A stretch of DNA of 64,000 nt from Chrysomallon squamiferum (lineage: Eukaryota > Mollusca > Gastropoda > Neomphalida > Peltospiridae). Every line of letters begins with the position of its first letter. Position 1 is the first letter of the stretch. Location of the stretch: positions 17,688,386 through 17,752,385 of the forward strand of contig CM022676.1 in NCBI GenBank assembly GCA_012295275.1. The letters run 5' to 3'. Below the pieces are notes generated by a model. The model made no database searches, was not told the origin of the DNA, and saw only the letters and a list, made by a program, of their open reading frames with translations. The translations under genes and the position numbers were made by a program. Below, one piece after another: positions 14,349-27,157 of the stretch.

Positions 14349-15849
14349 TTACACTAAAAATAACAAAGCAGGTATTTGTCCTTCTGTCACCCATGTACGA
14401 AGTTGTCTGTCACTGTGTTTAGATTTGTGTGACTCAGAAAATCTACAAACAAAAGAGTCTACAACAATTTCTGATTTACCTACACGTCCACACCTTGTGT
14501 TTCCTCCCTTAACATTAACAAACAAGCTGTACTCAGTGTCTTTAGTAATCTTCACTGGATGTCTGAACACGACGTCATACACGCCAGACACGTGTTCATA
14601 TCTCTGTGTCAGCGTAGACCCGTCCAGTATTTCGTCTGTTCTTGTGTCAGTGACGAAGGCGCTGACGTCGTAGTTTTCTGGTTCATAGTAACCGTACAAC
14701 TGAAATCCGCGAAGTAAAGAGTTTTTGTTGACAGAGAAAGTAATGGCGTCATCGTCTTTACCAGAACATGACAAGAAGTAACCTAACACACGAAACCTGT
14801 CTATTTTAATCTGTGTTTTCATCATTGGAGTTCTCTTGTTTGAGTTGAAAGGTGAAACATCTTCATCACTCTTCACGAAGTGTTTCAAAATTTTGTTCTC
14901 TTCTGTGTCAGTGAGTATGTGAGTGGGTGTCACGTGTTTTACAAAATACGTCTGATCGAGTAATGGATAACGCAGGTGCTTCACGACCTCTCCCAGTGCT
15001 TCGCGCATGTTTTTTTCATTCGTCTGTCTTCCTTGCTTCCTGCACGCGCTGTCAGCCCACTTCACAGCGGCTTCAAAAACATTTTTCTCGTCTGCTGTCA
15101 GTTCCTCTGATCGTACGATCTCAACCAGACATTCGTGACAAAGATCGATGACTTCATCTGACTTCAAAACTTCGTCGCCATTTTCCAAAATGAAGTCCAG
15201 AGTTTTTTTCCTTAGATCAAGTTCATGAAACAGGTGAGCTTGTTCCAGCACGACGCACGCATTCTGTGACGACAACGACGACTCCAAATAGTTTACGCAT
15301 TTATTTTTAAGTGTTGTTATGATGTACTTCCTCGATAGATACAGCAGACCGGTGACGTTGTGGCCTGTTAGGACGACGTCATCCGTGTAAAGATATCTGT
15401 GTAAAAGAAGTAGAGTAAGACTTTAAAACGTGAGATAACTAAGTGAGATCAATTAATTATCAACGTTTCTTTCTGTCTGTATGTCTCTCTTCCTCACTGT
15501 GTTCGTACGTGCGTTTTCATGTCTGTCTGTGTGTGTACGTGTGTGTGTCTGTTTGTGTCTATGTGTGTTTCTGTGTGTGTGTTTTAACATACTTTAAAAA
15601 TTCTGAGAACATATGTTCCTCCACATCCGGTATTTCGATATTTGTGTCTTCGGGAAGTTCTCCGGTGAACATGCGATCAAATACTTCGCTTCGAATAATG
15701 AGTATGAATCGGTGAGCATTGAGAGGCGTTTTATGTTCCCCAACTAAGAATGTGACGTCCGTGTCAGTTTTTGTAAGAAAAACGTGTTCAATGCATTGCA
15801 TCAGATTCTTTCCTCTCTGCCAACTTGAGACTGAAGCTGCGGTGGCCAT
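14349..15849 (-). CDS. BTB-BACK-PHR protein (BTBD3/BTBD6-like), block A, 434 aa
   Basis: Two coding exons on the minus strand: 15,849-15,593 (ATG in TCATGGC context) and 15,396-14,349, joined by a 196-nt intron with donor AA/GTATGT and acceptor TTTTACACAG, phase 2. The join restores EFLKYLYTDDV, the expected BTB sequence. BTB covers about residues 16-123 (DVTFLVGE, AHRFILIIRSEVFDRMFTG), BACK about 124-235 (CVVLEQAHLF, VFEAAVKWAD, LRYPLL) and PHR about 285-434 (DDAITFSVNK, RGFQLYG, NYDVSAFVTD, GQIPALLFLV end). By family such proteins bind Cullin-3 through BTB/BACK and recruit substrates by the C-terminal domain; the substrate is unknown. No stop or frameshift. The start exon begins at a splice acceptor 7 nt before the ATG, so a spliced 5' leader is expected. 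Paralogues lie at 35,168-36,681 and 59,000-60,485. Confidence 0.9.
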
Positions 15850-15869
15850 GATTTCACTACAAACAGTGG

Positions 15870-15870
<1 letters not shown>

Positions 15871-15904
<34 letters not shown>

Positions 15905-15990
15905 TATAATTATAATTATAATTATTATAATAATAATAACAATAACAACAACAATAATAATTATAACAATAACAATAATAATAATAATAA
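15871..15990. repeat. (AAT)n-type tract next to the 3' splice site of the leader intron
   Basis: AAT/AAC/TAT trinucleotides starting about 12 nt upstream of the acceptor that precedes the start codon of the block A gene. Equivalent tracts occupy the same place in blocks B (36,703-36,767) and D (60,508-60,690). Confidence 0.9.
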
Positions 15991-16395
15991 TAATAATAAA
16001 AAAGAAACTGTTCTCACATAGAACTGCAATAATTCATACAAAGAAAAATAAAACGTCAAATTGAATTAAAATAATTTAATTAATTAATTATATAGTAATA
16101 ATAAATAATGAATAAAAAGGTAGTAATAAAAAATCAAATAAATATCAATAAAATAAAATATAACTCATTAATAGTAATAATAATAATAATGAGAACCTCA
16201 TTCTAAATATAATTAAAAAAATATTTCCGTGCACAATTTCCTTGTGGTCATTTATAACAATCTACTTCTCGAAAAGTCAGCAAAATTATCAGTCACTGAC
16301 AGATCTAAAAAGAAACATGTAAGAAAAAGGAAAGAAGCAAAATAATAATCAAGAAAAAAAAGCGATAGTTTAAAATAGAAAACAAGTGAAAATAC

Positions 16396-16483
16396 CTTCT
16401 AATTTGAACTTCCTGATGGACAATGTATTTAACCAACTATTTTCTGTCAATCAACTCAACGGTAGATCACCGCTATCACCGAT
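16396..16483 (-). other. Candidate 5' leader exon, block A (88 nt)
   Basis: Acceptor TTTCTTCTTAG then ATCGGTGATAGCGGTGAT..., ending AATTAGAAG/GTATTTT. The same segment with intact splice signals is present in block B (37,349-37,439, 91 nt) and block D (61,196-61,283, 88 nt). It lies 540 nt upstream of the acceptor of the start-codon exon. Probably non-coding; no transcript evidence. Confidence 0.4.
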
Positions 16484-16925
16484 CTAAGAAGAAATGAATA
16501 AAAATAAAAATAATATAAAACAAAATGAAATAAAGTAAACAATAAATAGCAAAAGATGTCCATAAAATAATAAGGGCTCTAATAGGGTAGTAACGGTAGT
16601 AGTAGTACTACTAGTATTAAAAATACTACTACTACTATTACAAACAGTAAGAACAGCATACTAAAGTCAGGATAATCGTAAACTTTTTTCATTTCAGTTC
16701 AAAAAATCTCACACTTAAATAATATATTTGTTATAGAACAAACTCTAATATATTTACCAATAAATTAAGAATACTGGAATAATTAACATAATAATAAAAT
16801 AAAAAGTATCATAGACTTTCAGTATGGCCGACTTGTTTTGTTTCTTCTTTGTGTACTTTTGGTTCTCAAAATCCTCCACTGATAAACACGCGAGTGACGT
16901 CAAACCTTTTACACGTCATCAAGTG

Positions 16926-17134
16926 CAGTGGCGTGCAGAGGTGGGAGCCGAAGGGGCTCTGGCACCTGGCATCCAATATGAGCGATTTATATTCAAATCG
17001 AATAAAGTGTTTATTTTATGTTTCATCTTTTTTTACACATTCAAACTATCTTCCTTTCTCATACTATTCCTCAGTGCTAGGCCTTGTACTTGAGCCTTTG
17101 GCCCCGGGCTTCACCAGACCTCCACACGACACAG
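16926..17134. mobile_element. Non-autonomous hAT-type element (MITE), block A copy
   Basis: 209 bp starting CAGTGGCGTGCAGAGGT. The right end read inversely is CTGTGTCGTGTGGAGGT, giving a terminal inverted repeat of about 17 bp with few mismatches. Both sides are flanked by ATCAAGTG (16,918-16,925 and 17,135-17,142), a perfect 8-bp target duplication as made by hAT transposases. It is at the identical site in blocks B and D, so it inserted before the duplications. No transposase. The 89-aa frame crossing its left end is not a gene. Confidence 0.85.
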
Positions 17135-17304
17135 ATCAAGTGTCACGTTGTTAGGTTTCAATGTCAGAATAAAATAAAGAAATCGTGCTACGAGATATAT
17201 GTATACTCACCTTACATAAATCTTCTTTAAAATAGATTAAAACAATTGAATAGATTAAGTACTACTAGACTGCATTGTTTATACGTAAGTTATAAAATGT
17301 GTAA

Positions 17305-17335
<31 letters not shown>

Positions 17336-18119
17336 GCAAGAAGAACAACAACAGTAGCGAAAATATCAACGACATCAACAAAAACAACAACAACAATAAT
17401 AATAATAATAAATAAATAAATAAATAAATAAATTTTACAGTGCACTAAATAGAAGTGTACATATTTTATTTCTCTCACGACGCTTGCATCACCAGTTTAT
17501 CAAGATGAACTAACACGTGATTTTTGTTTGTTATGTTGGTCAGGTAAAAATAGCGTGTCACAGGTGTATGAGACACACAAAGGTATATTCGGTTGTTATT
17601 TACAACGATCTGACAAATTCATTGTTAACAAACTCTCAGCACATAAGTGTAGAAATAAGCCGAGAAAATATGAAATTTTTACATTTGTCATCATTTCAAT
17701 AAAGACGATATAGACAACCCAATTATTTCCAATAAACAGAACAAACTAACAAACTCGTAAATAGAAAATAATACAATTATATTAGATAATTTTATCACAT
17801 CTTCTATTGTCACTTTCCATATGTTCAAAAAGCCTAACGCTGTAATATTGTTTATTATAGGTATATCAATAGCAGCGATAAAACAAATGCAATAACATAT
17901 ACACTGATTGGAACGGGTGATATTCCAAAAGGAACGTTAGATCAGAAGGAAGGAACTAACGAAGAAAGAAAAACAGATTGAACTGAACAGATGCTAAGAA
18001 CCAAAAAATAAATAAATAAATAAATAAATAAGAAGAAGACATACAATAAATAGCAATAAAAAGAATAAATTAAGAAAACGCAATATAAACAGTTTTTTAG
18101 TTTCAAATTAGTTACTTAC

Positions 18120-18200
18120 CTGAAAAATGATCTGATCGATAATTTCTTAGAAACAAGTAATTTCTGTTTACCTCTTCTACTGTTCACAGAGATCAGGTAT
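18120..18200 (-). other. Candidate 5' leader exon, block A (81 nt)
   Basis: Acceptor TTTGTTTGTTTATAG then ATACCTGATCTCTGTG..., ending TTTTTCAG/GTAAGT, a near-perfect donor. An identical exon is at 62,912-62,992 in block D. In block B the donor is weakened to CAA/GTAAAT (about 38,805), so it may be unused there. Another donor-like end (ATGTAAG/GTGAGT) lies at about 17,212. Confidence 0.45.
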
Positions 18201-18985
18201 CTATAAACAAACAAATAAATAAATAAAGAAATCAATAAATACAATGAAATAAAGTAAAACGAAGTAATCAGATATCGCATAAATTGTATACGATACATTG
18301 AACTCTACAGATACCGGACCAATTATACGGCGTCCTGAAATCGTGAAGGACCAGAAAACTGTAACTTTTTCCCGACGTTATTTTCATAGGTCGCGAGTGT
18401 AGGTTTTGTCCTCATCAGACGGAAACTACTCATTCACTCGCCGCATTGTTTACATGTCGAGTCGCCACAGCTGTGTATCGTCATTTTTATTTTATTTTTT
18501 TACATTTTTTTTACTTTTAAAATGTTTATGCCTAATTATTTACGGATTTAGATACCTTGGTACCTGAAAACTGGAAACTTCAGAAATCCGGAAACCTAAG
18601 GCACCAAGGAGTCCGGGTAATTGGTCCAGTACCTGTATTTAGGTAATAGTATTAAAACTAGTGGTGCTGCAGCTGCTACTAATACTATTAATAGAATAAT
18701 AATTCTTATTATAATGAGGATACCATTATTATTTTTATTTTTTAGAATTGTTTTTATTTTTTCTTTAATTTATAATTGCTATTGTAGGTGTTATTGTTAT
18801 TAAGTATTTTTCGATATTTCTCATAAACCAGTGTGTTAGGTATAAGAAGAAAAAATCGTTTAACAAAATCACGCATAAAATGTATAGGCTTGACAAAATA
18901 GATTAAAAGTTCAATATGTCTGATCTGATTTAAGCAAAGTAATAATAGTACGGCATATGTTAAATTACAATAAAATACACAATAC

Positions 18986-19011
18986 CTTCAAATTTCAAAA
19001 TGGCAGTCTCC
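18986..19011 (-). other. Candidate leader exon end, block A
   Basis: CTTTCTTAG followed by GGAGACTGCCATTTTGAAAT and a donor GAAG/GTATTG. The 5' limit is unclear; this could be the 3' end of a longer first exon. Equivalents: about 39,654 in block B and about 63,778 in block D. Confidence 0.3.
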
Positions 19012-19474
19012 CTAAGAAAGTACGTCCTTGCTTGGTGAGTGTTTTCCTGGAACTGACAACGTCCTGTTTGACAGGTAACTGAAATATCTTCTGTGTATCG
19101 CTGTTTACAAAGTCGTCTGCTCATAAACACGTGACTGAAATCGATGTCATACAGGTCACGCCACCTTTAGCGGTAAGAACATGCACATATTTTGTTACAT
19201 GCAATACGTGCCGTATAATGTATCGTATCTTTCTATATATTTGTCATTACTTATTTTTGTCTGTGAAATATTTATCTTTATTTCTCAAAGTATATTGATG
19301 AAAAACGTATCGCTAACGAGTTTCTGTTATGTAGGTCAGATAGAAATAGCGTGCTAATAGTACTGGTAACAAGAAACGTCATACCTAGAATCGTGAAAAA
19401 TTAAATGTAATTGTGAATCAGAAAATATGGGACAATCTTTTATTTGTACATGTTATGAGAAAAAGCGAACTGTA

Positions 19475-19476
<2 letters not shown>

Positions 19477-19556
<80 letters not shown>
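19477..19556. repeat. (AAT)n microsatellite
   Basis: About 26 uninterrupted AAT units. At the same place block B has GT and AT runs (40,180-40,239), so the locus differs between the duplicates. Confidence 0.95.
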
Positions 19557-19557
<1 letters not shown>

Positions 19558-19862
19558 AAAAGTAAATAAATATGTAAGTAAATAAATAAAATAAAAACCT
19601 ACTCATCATTTATAGTAATACGTTTTATTTTTACTTACTTAATTTATTTATTTGTATTTTGTCTTTGTTTCTTTGTTTATTATTTTTTTTTATTTCACCA
19701 CATAATATGCAGTATAATATATAATACTACTAATTCATATTAATCTAAAAAAGTAAAAGTAAATTAATGAGTTAAAATAGATAATTTTCCACCAAATGAG
19801 TAATAACGGTAATAATGATAATAACAGTAACAATAAATCTGTTTTAGACATTCCTACTAAGA

Positions 19863-21279
19863 AAATGAAACATCTCAACAACAAATATTAAGAACTAAAT
19901 TCTTGGATAAAATTGAAAGTGTTTAGAAAGTTCCACACCAAAATATCATATTAAAAACATTACTTGTGTGAATCATAGACAGTTCTTATTGAAGAATCTA
20001 TAACATTGTGATACTTAATTTAAATTCAAAGTCACCGTGTTCTTTAAGACAGATATAATCAGATGTAGACATTACACAGAATCTTTGTACCAGACACAGC
20101 ACCAAGTAAAGTCAAGTCTGTGAAAAAAGAAAATATTCTCAAAAAAATGGCTAAATCTAGAAATCTTTAACTGCTGCAAATCTTATGGTTCAAGGGAGAT
20201 AATGTTATTTATTTATTTATTTCATTTATTTATTTTTATTTTAAAGAATAATCAACTTAATTACGTAATCCAAATATAAAATAACAAAGAATATGAAGAT
20301 TTCTGTTAAAGATTAAAATGAAAAGAACAAAGTATGTCAATAAAACATAAAGTGAAAGATCATATGTTGTCTGTAAGCTTTATTATTAAGACATTTTCTT
20401 AATGAATAATTTCCAGATCACATTATCTGTTAAGTTGTTTCTTAATATTTAAATTGTTTTGTAACCAAATGTCTTCATATTGTTATTTTATTATGTTAAT
20501 ATACTTTTATTAACAAAACAGAAATCTTGGTATGTTTTTGCTCTATTATACTCTCAGCTCTTCAAAGGCTTATGAAACATTTTATACCATGTTGTTTTTT
20601 TCAAATTTCTATTTTAGGATTATTGTGTTTTCTGTTGTTTACTACACATTTTTAGCTAGCATTTTCATCAGCTTGGGAGACAATTTCATCAGAGTGAGGA
20701 ATACTTTTATCTACATAGTTTTGAAATAACAGTAGAAGTAATAAATCTGAAAATGTGGAGATAATCATACAAATAATAGTTACACCGACAGACAGATATA
20801 AGGATGTTTTAATATTATGACTGAGTTAAGGAAACAAGTCTGGACTGATTTCAGTATTCTATACCTGGTTTATGTTTAACAAAGATTTTTTTTGTATGGA
20901 TTTCTCTTCAAATGAACATATATACTAATATTAATTTGCTATTTTGAAAACAAATGTATATCATTAAGATTCTTTTATAATATATAAATCAGTTAACCTC
21001 TGTCAGTTTATTCATATCTATCTCTGTTTATTCATATCTGTCTGTCTATCTGTTTATTCATATATGTCTGTATGTCTGTTTATTCATATCAGTCTGTCTG
21101 TTTGTCTGTCTGACTCTATGCTACAGTCAATCCGTGGAACCAGTCTTTACACATATTACACAAAATAACTAAAGTGATTCAAGTCATATTGCTGACAGTT
21201 ATTATACAGGGTTTGTTGTTTTAGTTTTTTTATTTGGTGTTCCTATGATGGGTAATTATATTAAAAAATATTTACAAGG
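19863..21279. other. AT-rich DNA between block A and repeat P1
   Basis: Unique within the window. It contains a TCTG/TCTA-type repeat around 21,000-21,115 (TTCATATCTGTCTG units). No recognisable gene, transposon end or RNA. Confidence 0.6.
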
Positions 21280-21369
21280 AGAGAGATTAGTCATAAGCAC
21301 TCGATATATAAATTAAAAACATCTACGTAAATTAAAAAACCGGCAGAAATCGGAATAATCAGCCTAGTC

Positions 21370-21702
21370 GTGAAGCCGCTTTGTCTCTCAAAGGCGAGGT
21401 GCGAACAATGTCACCAAAATTACAAGAAAAGTAAACCTCAGCATGGCGAAAAGCCTGATTTGCTTTTACAGATACTTTCTTTGTTCATAACAGGATTGAT
21501 GATTATAATGATTATAATCATTATAGCAGTTCTTACTTATATTACTAAACGTATTTTGTACCAATGTTCCAGCAGCAATACTAATAATAATACATTTTTC
21601 TTCTATATACTAGCTATAGATAGTTTCAGTAACGTAATACTCTTTATACAAAATAAAAATGTTTACATTGTATCGTGTCTATATATGAAACAGAAAATAT
21701 AA
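21370..21702 (+). other. Conserved reading frame with a membrane-type segment (P1 copy)
   Basis: 110-codon frame. A 3' splice-site-like word (TGCTTTTACAG) sits inside it, followed by ILSLFITGLMIIM, a run of Ile, then AVLTYITKRI: a hydrophobic stretch with a basic end, like a transmembrane exon. The upstream half has CEQCHQNY. The P2 copy at 26,768-27,157 keeps the frame but with many amino-acid changes and a shorter hydrophobic stretch; the P3 remnant (53,409-53,470) keeps the acceptor. Either a decaying transmembrane exon or coincidence. Confidence 0.3.
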
Positions 21703-23425
21703 AGCAAATATAAACACTAAAAGAGACACACACAGAACACACACACACAGACTTATATAATTATAGTAAGTAAATAAACTACAAATATATGTAAATAAGT
21801 AAATTTCTCTTTAACCATCCATAATATTCACGGAAAAAAAAGCCGATGAGGAATTCTTAAAGTCAGTTTGTAAATTTGAGAATTAAGATATTTAGCTAAG
21901 GCGAGTTTTGTGTAACAAAGTTTTAAAATGTGTCAGCCTGGGCTGGATTCTCTCGCTCTTTTCACTGACGTCTGCGGGAATCTAATGTATGACGTCAGCA
22001 AGGAAAACTCGGGTCTGAGTAACAAGCGACAAACGGGTTTTTGCACGGCCCAGTGATTCCTTTTGATAAACAGGGAGGTAACTGAAGAGGACCTTTAATC
22101 TTTGACCTTGCTTTGAAAACTGCGATAAGCGTTTGCCAGCGGCTGATGATAAAATACTTTTCTCACTTTTGATATTGTCATCATGCTGGGTAATGTGTGC
22201 CATTAACAGCGTATATCTTATATATATATACAAACATTTTTGGTATTATAACAAAATAGATTTCTAAATTAATAAACTTAAGCTATTAATCGATTAAGTA
22301 TCTAGTTCATAAGTGTAGTATTATAATCAGTTTTATTTATTAATCCCTGTCATAGTTTTTTAAACAGATCCTAGACAGTGGCAACAACAATAACAGCAGC
22401 AACAACAACAACAACAATAATAATTACAAAACAAAACGAAAACACAAACTATTATTGTTATAAAGTTTGCAAAATCTGATCTTCTTTTGTTTGTGCAAAA
22501 CACATTTTATTAGCAGCTGAATTAACATAAAACAAAACACCTGTTTTCACAGGACGACTAAATTGTAAGGTGTAGTTTTTCTTCTTCTTTTATTATCATT
22601 TTGAAATTTGTACTAAACGAGGCGATTAAACAATGTTGATCCTCTCTGCACGCTGTAACATTCGATATCCAGTATTAAATTAAACAAGATGTATTTTTCA
22701 TGACGAAGTATTTTATCTGTGTCAGTCACGCGGTCCTGCTGAATCACGCGATCAGCTGACTGTTGTCGTTCTGCCAGAAGATGTAAATATTTGTTTATCA
22801 GTGTCAGGAGCGGACCTGAGTTAAATAATAGATGCGGTTCGCTAGTGTTTTGTAAATATGTTTATACCTGTGTTTATTATTTTTTCTAAAGTAATGTCAT
22901 GATATATAATAGATAAAAATCACATAGTGGCTTGACCCGAACTAAACAAACATATTTCTATTTTGTCTTGCAAATTTTTTTCTAATATAAATATAAATAC
23001 TACTACTATTACTACCTCCACTACTACTACTATAACTATCATTATCACCAATCGTAGAATAATACTACTTCTAATAATAGATATGTTCATTCCTTTTGTT
23101 ATTTTATTTTTATTATATTTACATATTTAGTTATTATCTTTGCTGACTACCCTCTTTTGGGCTGTACCTGAATTAATTTTATGAAACTCGTATGACTGCG
23201 CGTATTCAAAACCCGACTGAACAGGATGAAGCGTTTCGCCTCGGTAAACAGATATAATGTAAAGTGTTAAACTATGCACAGGGGATCAACACTGGCGTGT
23301 CAGTGGGCATACGAGAAGAAATTCCAACCTCTTTTTATATCTGATAGTTGTATTATGTTGTCTTATCTTAACAAGATCCAGAATCATCCAGTTCGACGTT
23401 AAGTTTCAGATAGGATTTATTTTTC

Positions 23426-23426
<1 letters not shown>

Positions 23427-23488
<62 letters not shown>
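23427..23488. repeat. (GT)n microsatellite
   Basis: Pure GT run of about 60 bp inside the P1-specific segment. Confidence 0.96.
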
Positions 23489-23758
23489 TGTGTGTGTGTC
23501 TTAAAACAGGTTCATTTTTAAATGAGCATGTTATTCGTGGTAAATGATATCTAACAAAGACCCGATTCAAGATAGTTTATTATTCACATTTTGAAAATAA
23601 ATAAGTAAGTAAATAAATAAATAAACAAACGAAATGATGGTGGTGATGATGAAGATGATGATAATAATTAAAATAATAGTAATAAATAAATAAATCAATC
23701 AATCAATAAATAAATAATAGTAATAGTATCTCTGACAGAAAATAATAGTTTTACGCAT

Positions 23759-23763
<5 letters not shown>

Positions 23764-23850
<87 letters not shown>

Positions 23851-23888
23851 GTCTGTCTGTCTGTCTGTCTGTGTGTGTGTGTGTGTGA
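23764..23888. repeat. (CT)n then (GTCT)n then (GT)n compound microsatellite
   Basis: CT run to about 23,846, six GTCT units, then GT repeats, with no gaps. Confidence 0.95.
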
Positions 23889-24770
23889 CGTACATGTTAA
23901 AAAAGTTTTTTTCTTGCTTTCTTTCTTTTCTTAGATGAAAAGGGTCTGTTCACTTTTGTCTTTATAGTACTCCTGAATAAATCTGTCATATTAAAACACA
24001 TTTTTATTTTTCATACATCAAACAATGTACTATGTTTCGCTTCACTAAACAAATAAAATCTTATTTAAAAAAAAAAAAAAATTTACGCGGTGTATGGAGA
24101 CGTGAAAAGCTATAAAACTAGAAGTAAAAGAAAGATAGACACAGCAGAAGAAACAATTCCTTTGTTCGTCAGTGAAACAAATCTTATCTTTATTTTCTTA
24201 GAGTGGCCATATTCAAGATTTCTGTGTTTCATTTTTTTTTCTTCTTTCTCCTCCCACCCCTAGTCGCTGTTAACTGAACAAACGTGGGTGATTTCACTTT
24301 GTAATTTCGACCTTTTCTGTCCTCTCTGTGTGTATGTGTACGAGTGGGTCTATATATATATATATATATATATATTCCCTAGGAAACTAAAGTTCGAAAG
24401 GACAAAAAAAACAACAACAACTGAGAGTAACATTGGCTAAAACATTGAATAGTCCTAACATGATATTCAGTTCACTTCTCTGTAAATTTATTGACAAACG
24501 TGTAGATAAACAGAGTGCGAATCATAATTAAAATACTTGTGTGTGTCATAATAATTAATTTAAGGAAATCAGTTTACTTACACTCATAGAAAAAAATGGC
24601 TTTGTAACACAGTTACACACACATGCACACACTGTATATATTTTAATTAGTCAATTAATAAAATTCGTACTATAATATTTTGAATTAATTAGTTTAAAAA
24701 CAATGGGTGTGTGTGTGCGTGTATTAATAATAAGAAAAAGATATCTAATATATAGAGGGAAAATATATGA

Positions 24771-24771
<1 letters not shown>

Positions 24772-24826
<55 letters not shown>
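24772..24826. repeat. (ATT)n microsatellite
   Basis: About 18 units inside the P1-specific segment. Confidence 0.95.
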
Positions 24827-24828
<2 letters not shown>

Positions 24829-25530
24829 TATTATGTATACTTTGTACCTTATTTTTCATTGCTATTCATTAATTATATATATATCTGATAAAAAGGATAG
24901 ATATATTACTTTACCTATATCCTCACTGAATCAGTTTGATACTTGTCTGGTGGACTAACAGTCATTTACCAATTAAACATAGCTGACAAATCAAAGTGAA
25001 TCCCAAAACGACCACCAGAATGTCACAGACAGGAACTATAAACATTAGCGCATAATGTTAGTGATATCAACATATGATTTGCATGATCATACTGTTCTTG
25101 TTATTATTTCTTCATTGTTGTTGTTATTACTATTACTGTTATTATTATAACAACTATTATTGTTGTTGTTATTACTATTACTGTTATTATTATAACAACT
25201 ATTATTGTTCTTGTTATTATTATTATTATTATTATTGTTGTTGTTGTTGTTATTATTATTACCGACTGACACTTTGTATAAAATGTTCTGTTCACAGATA
25301 TTAAGCATGTTCTTTGACCCTCTCTATCATTAATACGTAGAAACCTGAAAACAAAAATAACTGATATCTCAAAAACGTGACTAGATACTAAATTGGATAC
25401 CTCACAAGAGATCTGTACACTCGTGTTTTAAATCCCGGTGTTACTAATCATATTTCGTCTTTTCTTGTCTGTGCACGATCGAGTTAGTTTCAGCAAGAGA
25501 CTGGTTCACTCTAACAACAGAGGAGGGGAA

Positions 25531-25546
25531 CAGGGCCGGTACTGAG
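25531..25546 (+). repeat. CAGGGCCGGTACTGAG motif, copy 2
   Basis: Exact copy in P1, preceded by GAGGGGAA and followed by GCTTCAGTG. Confidence 0.7.
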
Positions 25547-26123
25547 GCTTCAGTGTTTTAAGATGAGGAACAAAAATATATAGTCTTGTTTCGTTTTGTT
25601 TTATTTATTTAATTATTTATTTATTTATTTATTTATTACATTTTTATTTGTTCAGTTTGATTTCCGATTTCTAAGACTTATAAGCAGAGAGATGTGATGT
25701 TTGCAGTTCTAACTTTAAATGTTATGACTTCATCTTTCTAAAATAGATTACAATAAAATCACTTTCTCACACACATAGTCACACACACACTTGCGTTTTA
25801 ACGTAACAAGAACTTCGATATATATATATTTTTGCTTGTATATATATATATATATACACAAACACACAAAAACATAAATAAATAAATAAATGATGTATAC
25901 AAAGGTAAGATCTAGAGAATTAGTAGGTGAAAACAAAGAAAACAAAAGAAAAATCCGAGATAGGAAAAACGTGACTACGTATTAAATTTAATATCTCAAT
26001 GAAAATCTTAGACGCGTGTTTTAAATGCAGGTGTTACAGATTAGGTTTTGTCTTCTGTTTACTCTGCACGTTGAAGTCAGCTTAAACAAGGGACTGATTC
26101 ACAATAATCTAAGGTGAGGGTGA

Positions 26124-26139
26124 CAGGGCCGGTACTGAG
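26124..26139 (+). repeat. CAGGGCCGGTACTGAG motif, copy 3
   Basis: Exact copy at the right end of P1, followed by ATTTGTAGAAAT as in copy 5 at 54,620. Confidence 0.7.
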
Positions 26140-26489
26140 ATTTGTAGAAATTAATGATGAGAAATAAAACTGACAAAGATAGTTGGGCACACAGAAAACT
26201 TGAAATAGATCCAACAGCAACACTGAACATTTCTTAGATGGGGAATTAATAATTATGAAACAGTAATTAAAATAACTTCACAAAACTGTTCTACTAGCAT
26301 GGTACCGCTGAATGACGTCACATGATGTAACAGTTTTCTGTAAAACTGTAAAATATGACAGTTTACATAATTAATTACTTATTTTTATGGCTATACTGTT
26401 ATTAGTATTATTACCACTAGTATATAATTTACTTATTAAATAATGCCATATATTTCAGGTATATTGCAAATGTTTTTCTCTCTTTCTTT

Positions 26490-26524
<35 letters not shown>

Positions 26525-26566
26525 TACAGAAGCAAAATTATTTTCGTTTTTGGCTCCACATCCATT

Positions 26567-26691
<125 letters not shown>

Positions 26692-26767
26692 ATCATAAGC
26701 AGTGGGTATCTAAATAAAAACATGTTCGTAAATAAAAACGGCAGAAATCGGACAACTCAGCCAAGTC

Positions 26768-27157
26768 GTGAAGCCGAGTTGTCTCTCAAAGGCGAGGTGC
26801 GAGCAGTGTCACCAAAATTACAATAAAAGTGAACCTGAGCATGTCGAGAAACCTGATTTGTTTTTACAGATAGTTTGTTTGTTCATGACAGGATTGATGA
26901 TTATAATGCCAGCAGTTCTCAAGTACATTACTAAACGTATTTCGTACGAATACTGTAGCAATGATAATAATAATAATAATAATACATTTTTCTTCTATAT
27001 ACTAGCTATAGATAATTTTAACAACGTAAAAATCTTTACATCAAATACAAATATTTACATTGTATTGTCTGTATATATGAAACAGAAAATAAAAAGCAAA
27101 TATAAACACACACACAACACACACACACACGCTTTAGTAATTATAGTAAGTAAATAA
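26768..27157 (+). other. Conserved reading frame with a membrane-type segment (P2 copy)
   Basis: 129 codons, homologous to 21,370-21,702. It keeps KARCEQCHQNY, EKPDL and LFMTGLMIIM but replaces the poly-Ile part with PAVLKYITKRI. Many replacement changes argue against strong protein-level constraint. Confidence 0.3.

Larger units (their letters stand above)
11715..19862. repeat. Segmental duplication block A
   Basis: Aligns with 30,170-40,570 (block B) and 55,460 to the right edge (block D). Shared order: TTTAAAAACA-CACGATATG start; TTTCAGA-AGTCTGGTTCGACAAAAC; a GT/CA-rich stretch; the AAACAGAGACAAAACG and TTCAGTTGTGTATCACAAGTATG blocks; the BTB-BACK-PHR gene; leader exon candidates; a hAT-type MITE; and a right part ending at the word TTAGACATT. 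Block A ends where A and B diverge (19,862 and 40,570). It contains the gene at 14,349-15,849. Confidence 0.85.
21280..26150 (+). repeat. Duplicated unit P1
   Basis: Aligns in two parts with 26,688-29,340 (P2): 21,280-about 22,970, and about 24,935-26,150. The roughly 1.96 kb between them (with (GT)n, (CT)n, (TA)n and (TTA)n arrays) is missing from P2. Conserved blocks include CCTGATTTG-TTTTACAG, TGTGTCAGCCTGGGCTGG, TTTTTGCACGGCCCAG, ATCACATAGTGG-TTGACCCG and TACTTGTCTGGTGGAC. Confidence 0.85.

Noticed and set aside
14332-15151. Antisense frames opposite the BTB genes (also 35127-35970, 43603-43842, 59596-59820)
   Set aside because: They mirror the conserved coding strand of the BTB-BACK-PHR genes in all copies; no splice or start context of their own.
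16824-17154. Plus-strand frames of 89 and 101 aa (also 61624-61945)
   Set aside because: They run across the end of the hAT MITE and flanking DNA; block B breaks the frame, so they are not a conserved protein.
17517-17713. 61-65 aa frames shared by blocks A and D (also 18116-18298, 18621-18803 and the D copies)
   Set aside because: Shared only because the DNA is nearly identical; block B has changes that break them, and part overlaps the leader exon candidate on the other strand.
21982-22233. 83-aa minus-strand frame in P1
   Set aside because: The P2 copy carries small gaps that break the frame; the conservation is of DNA blocks, not of a protein.
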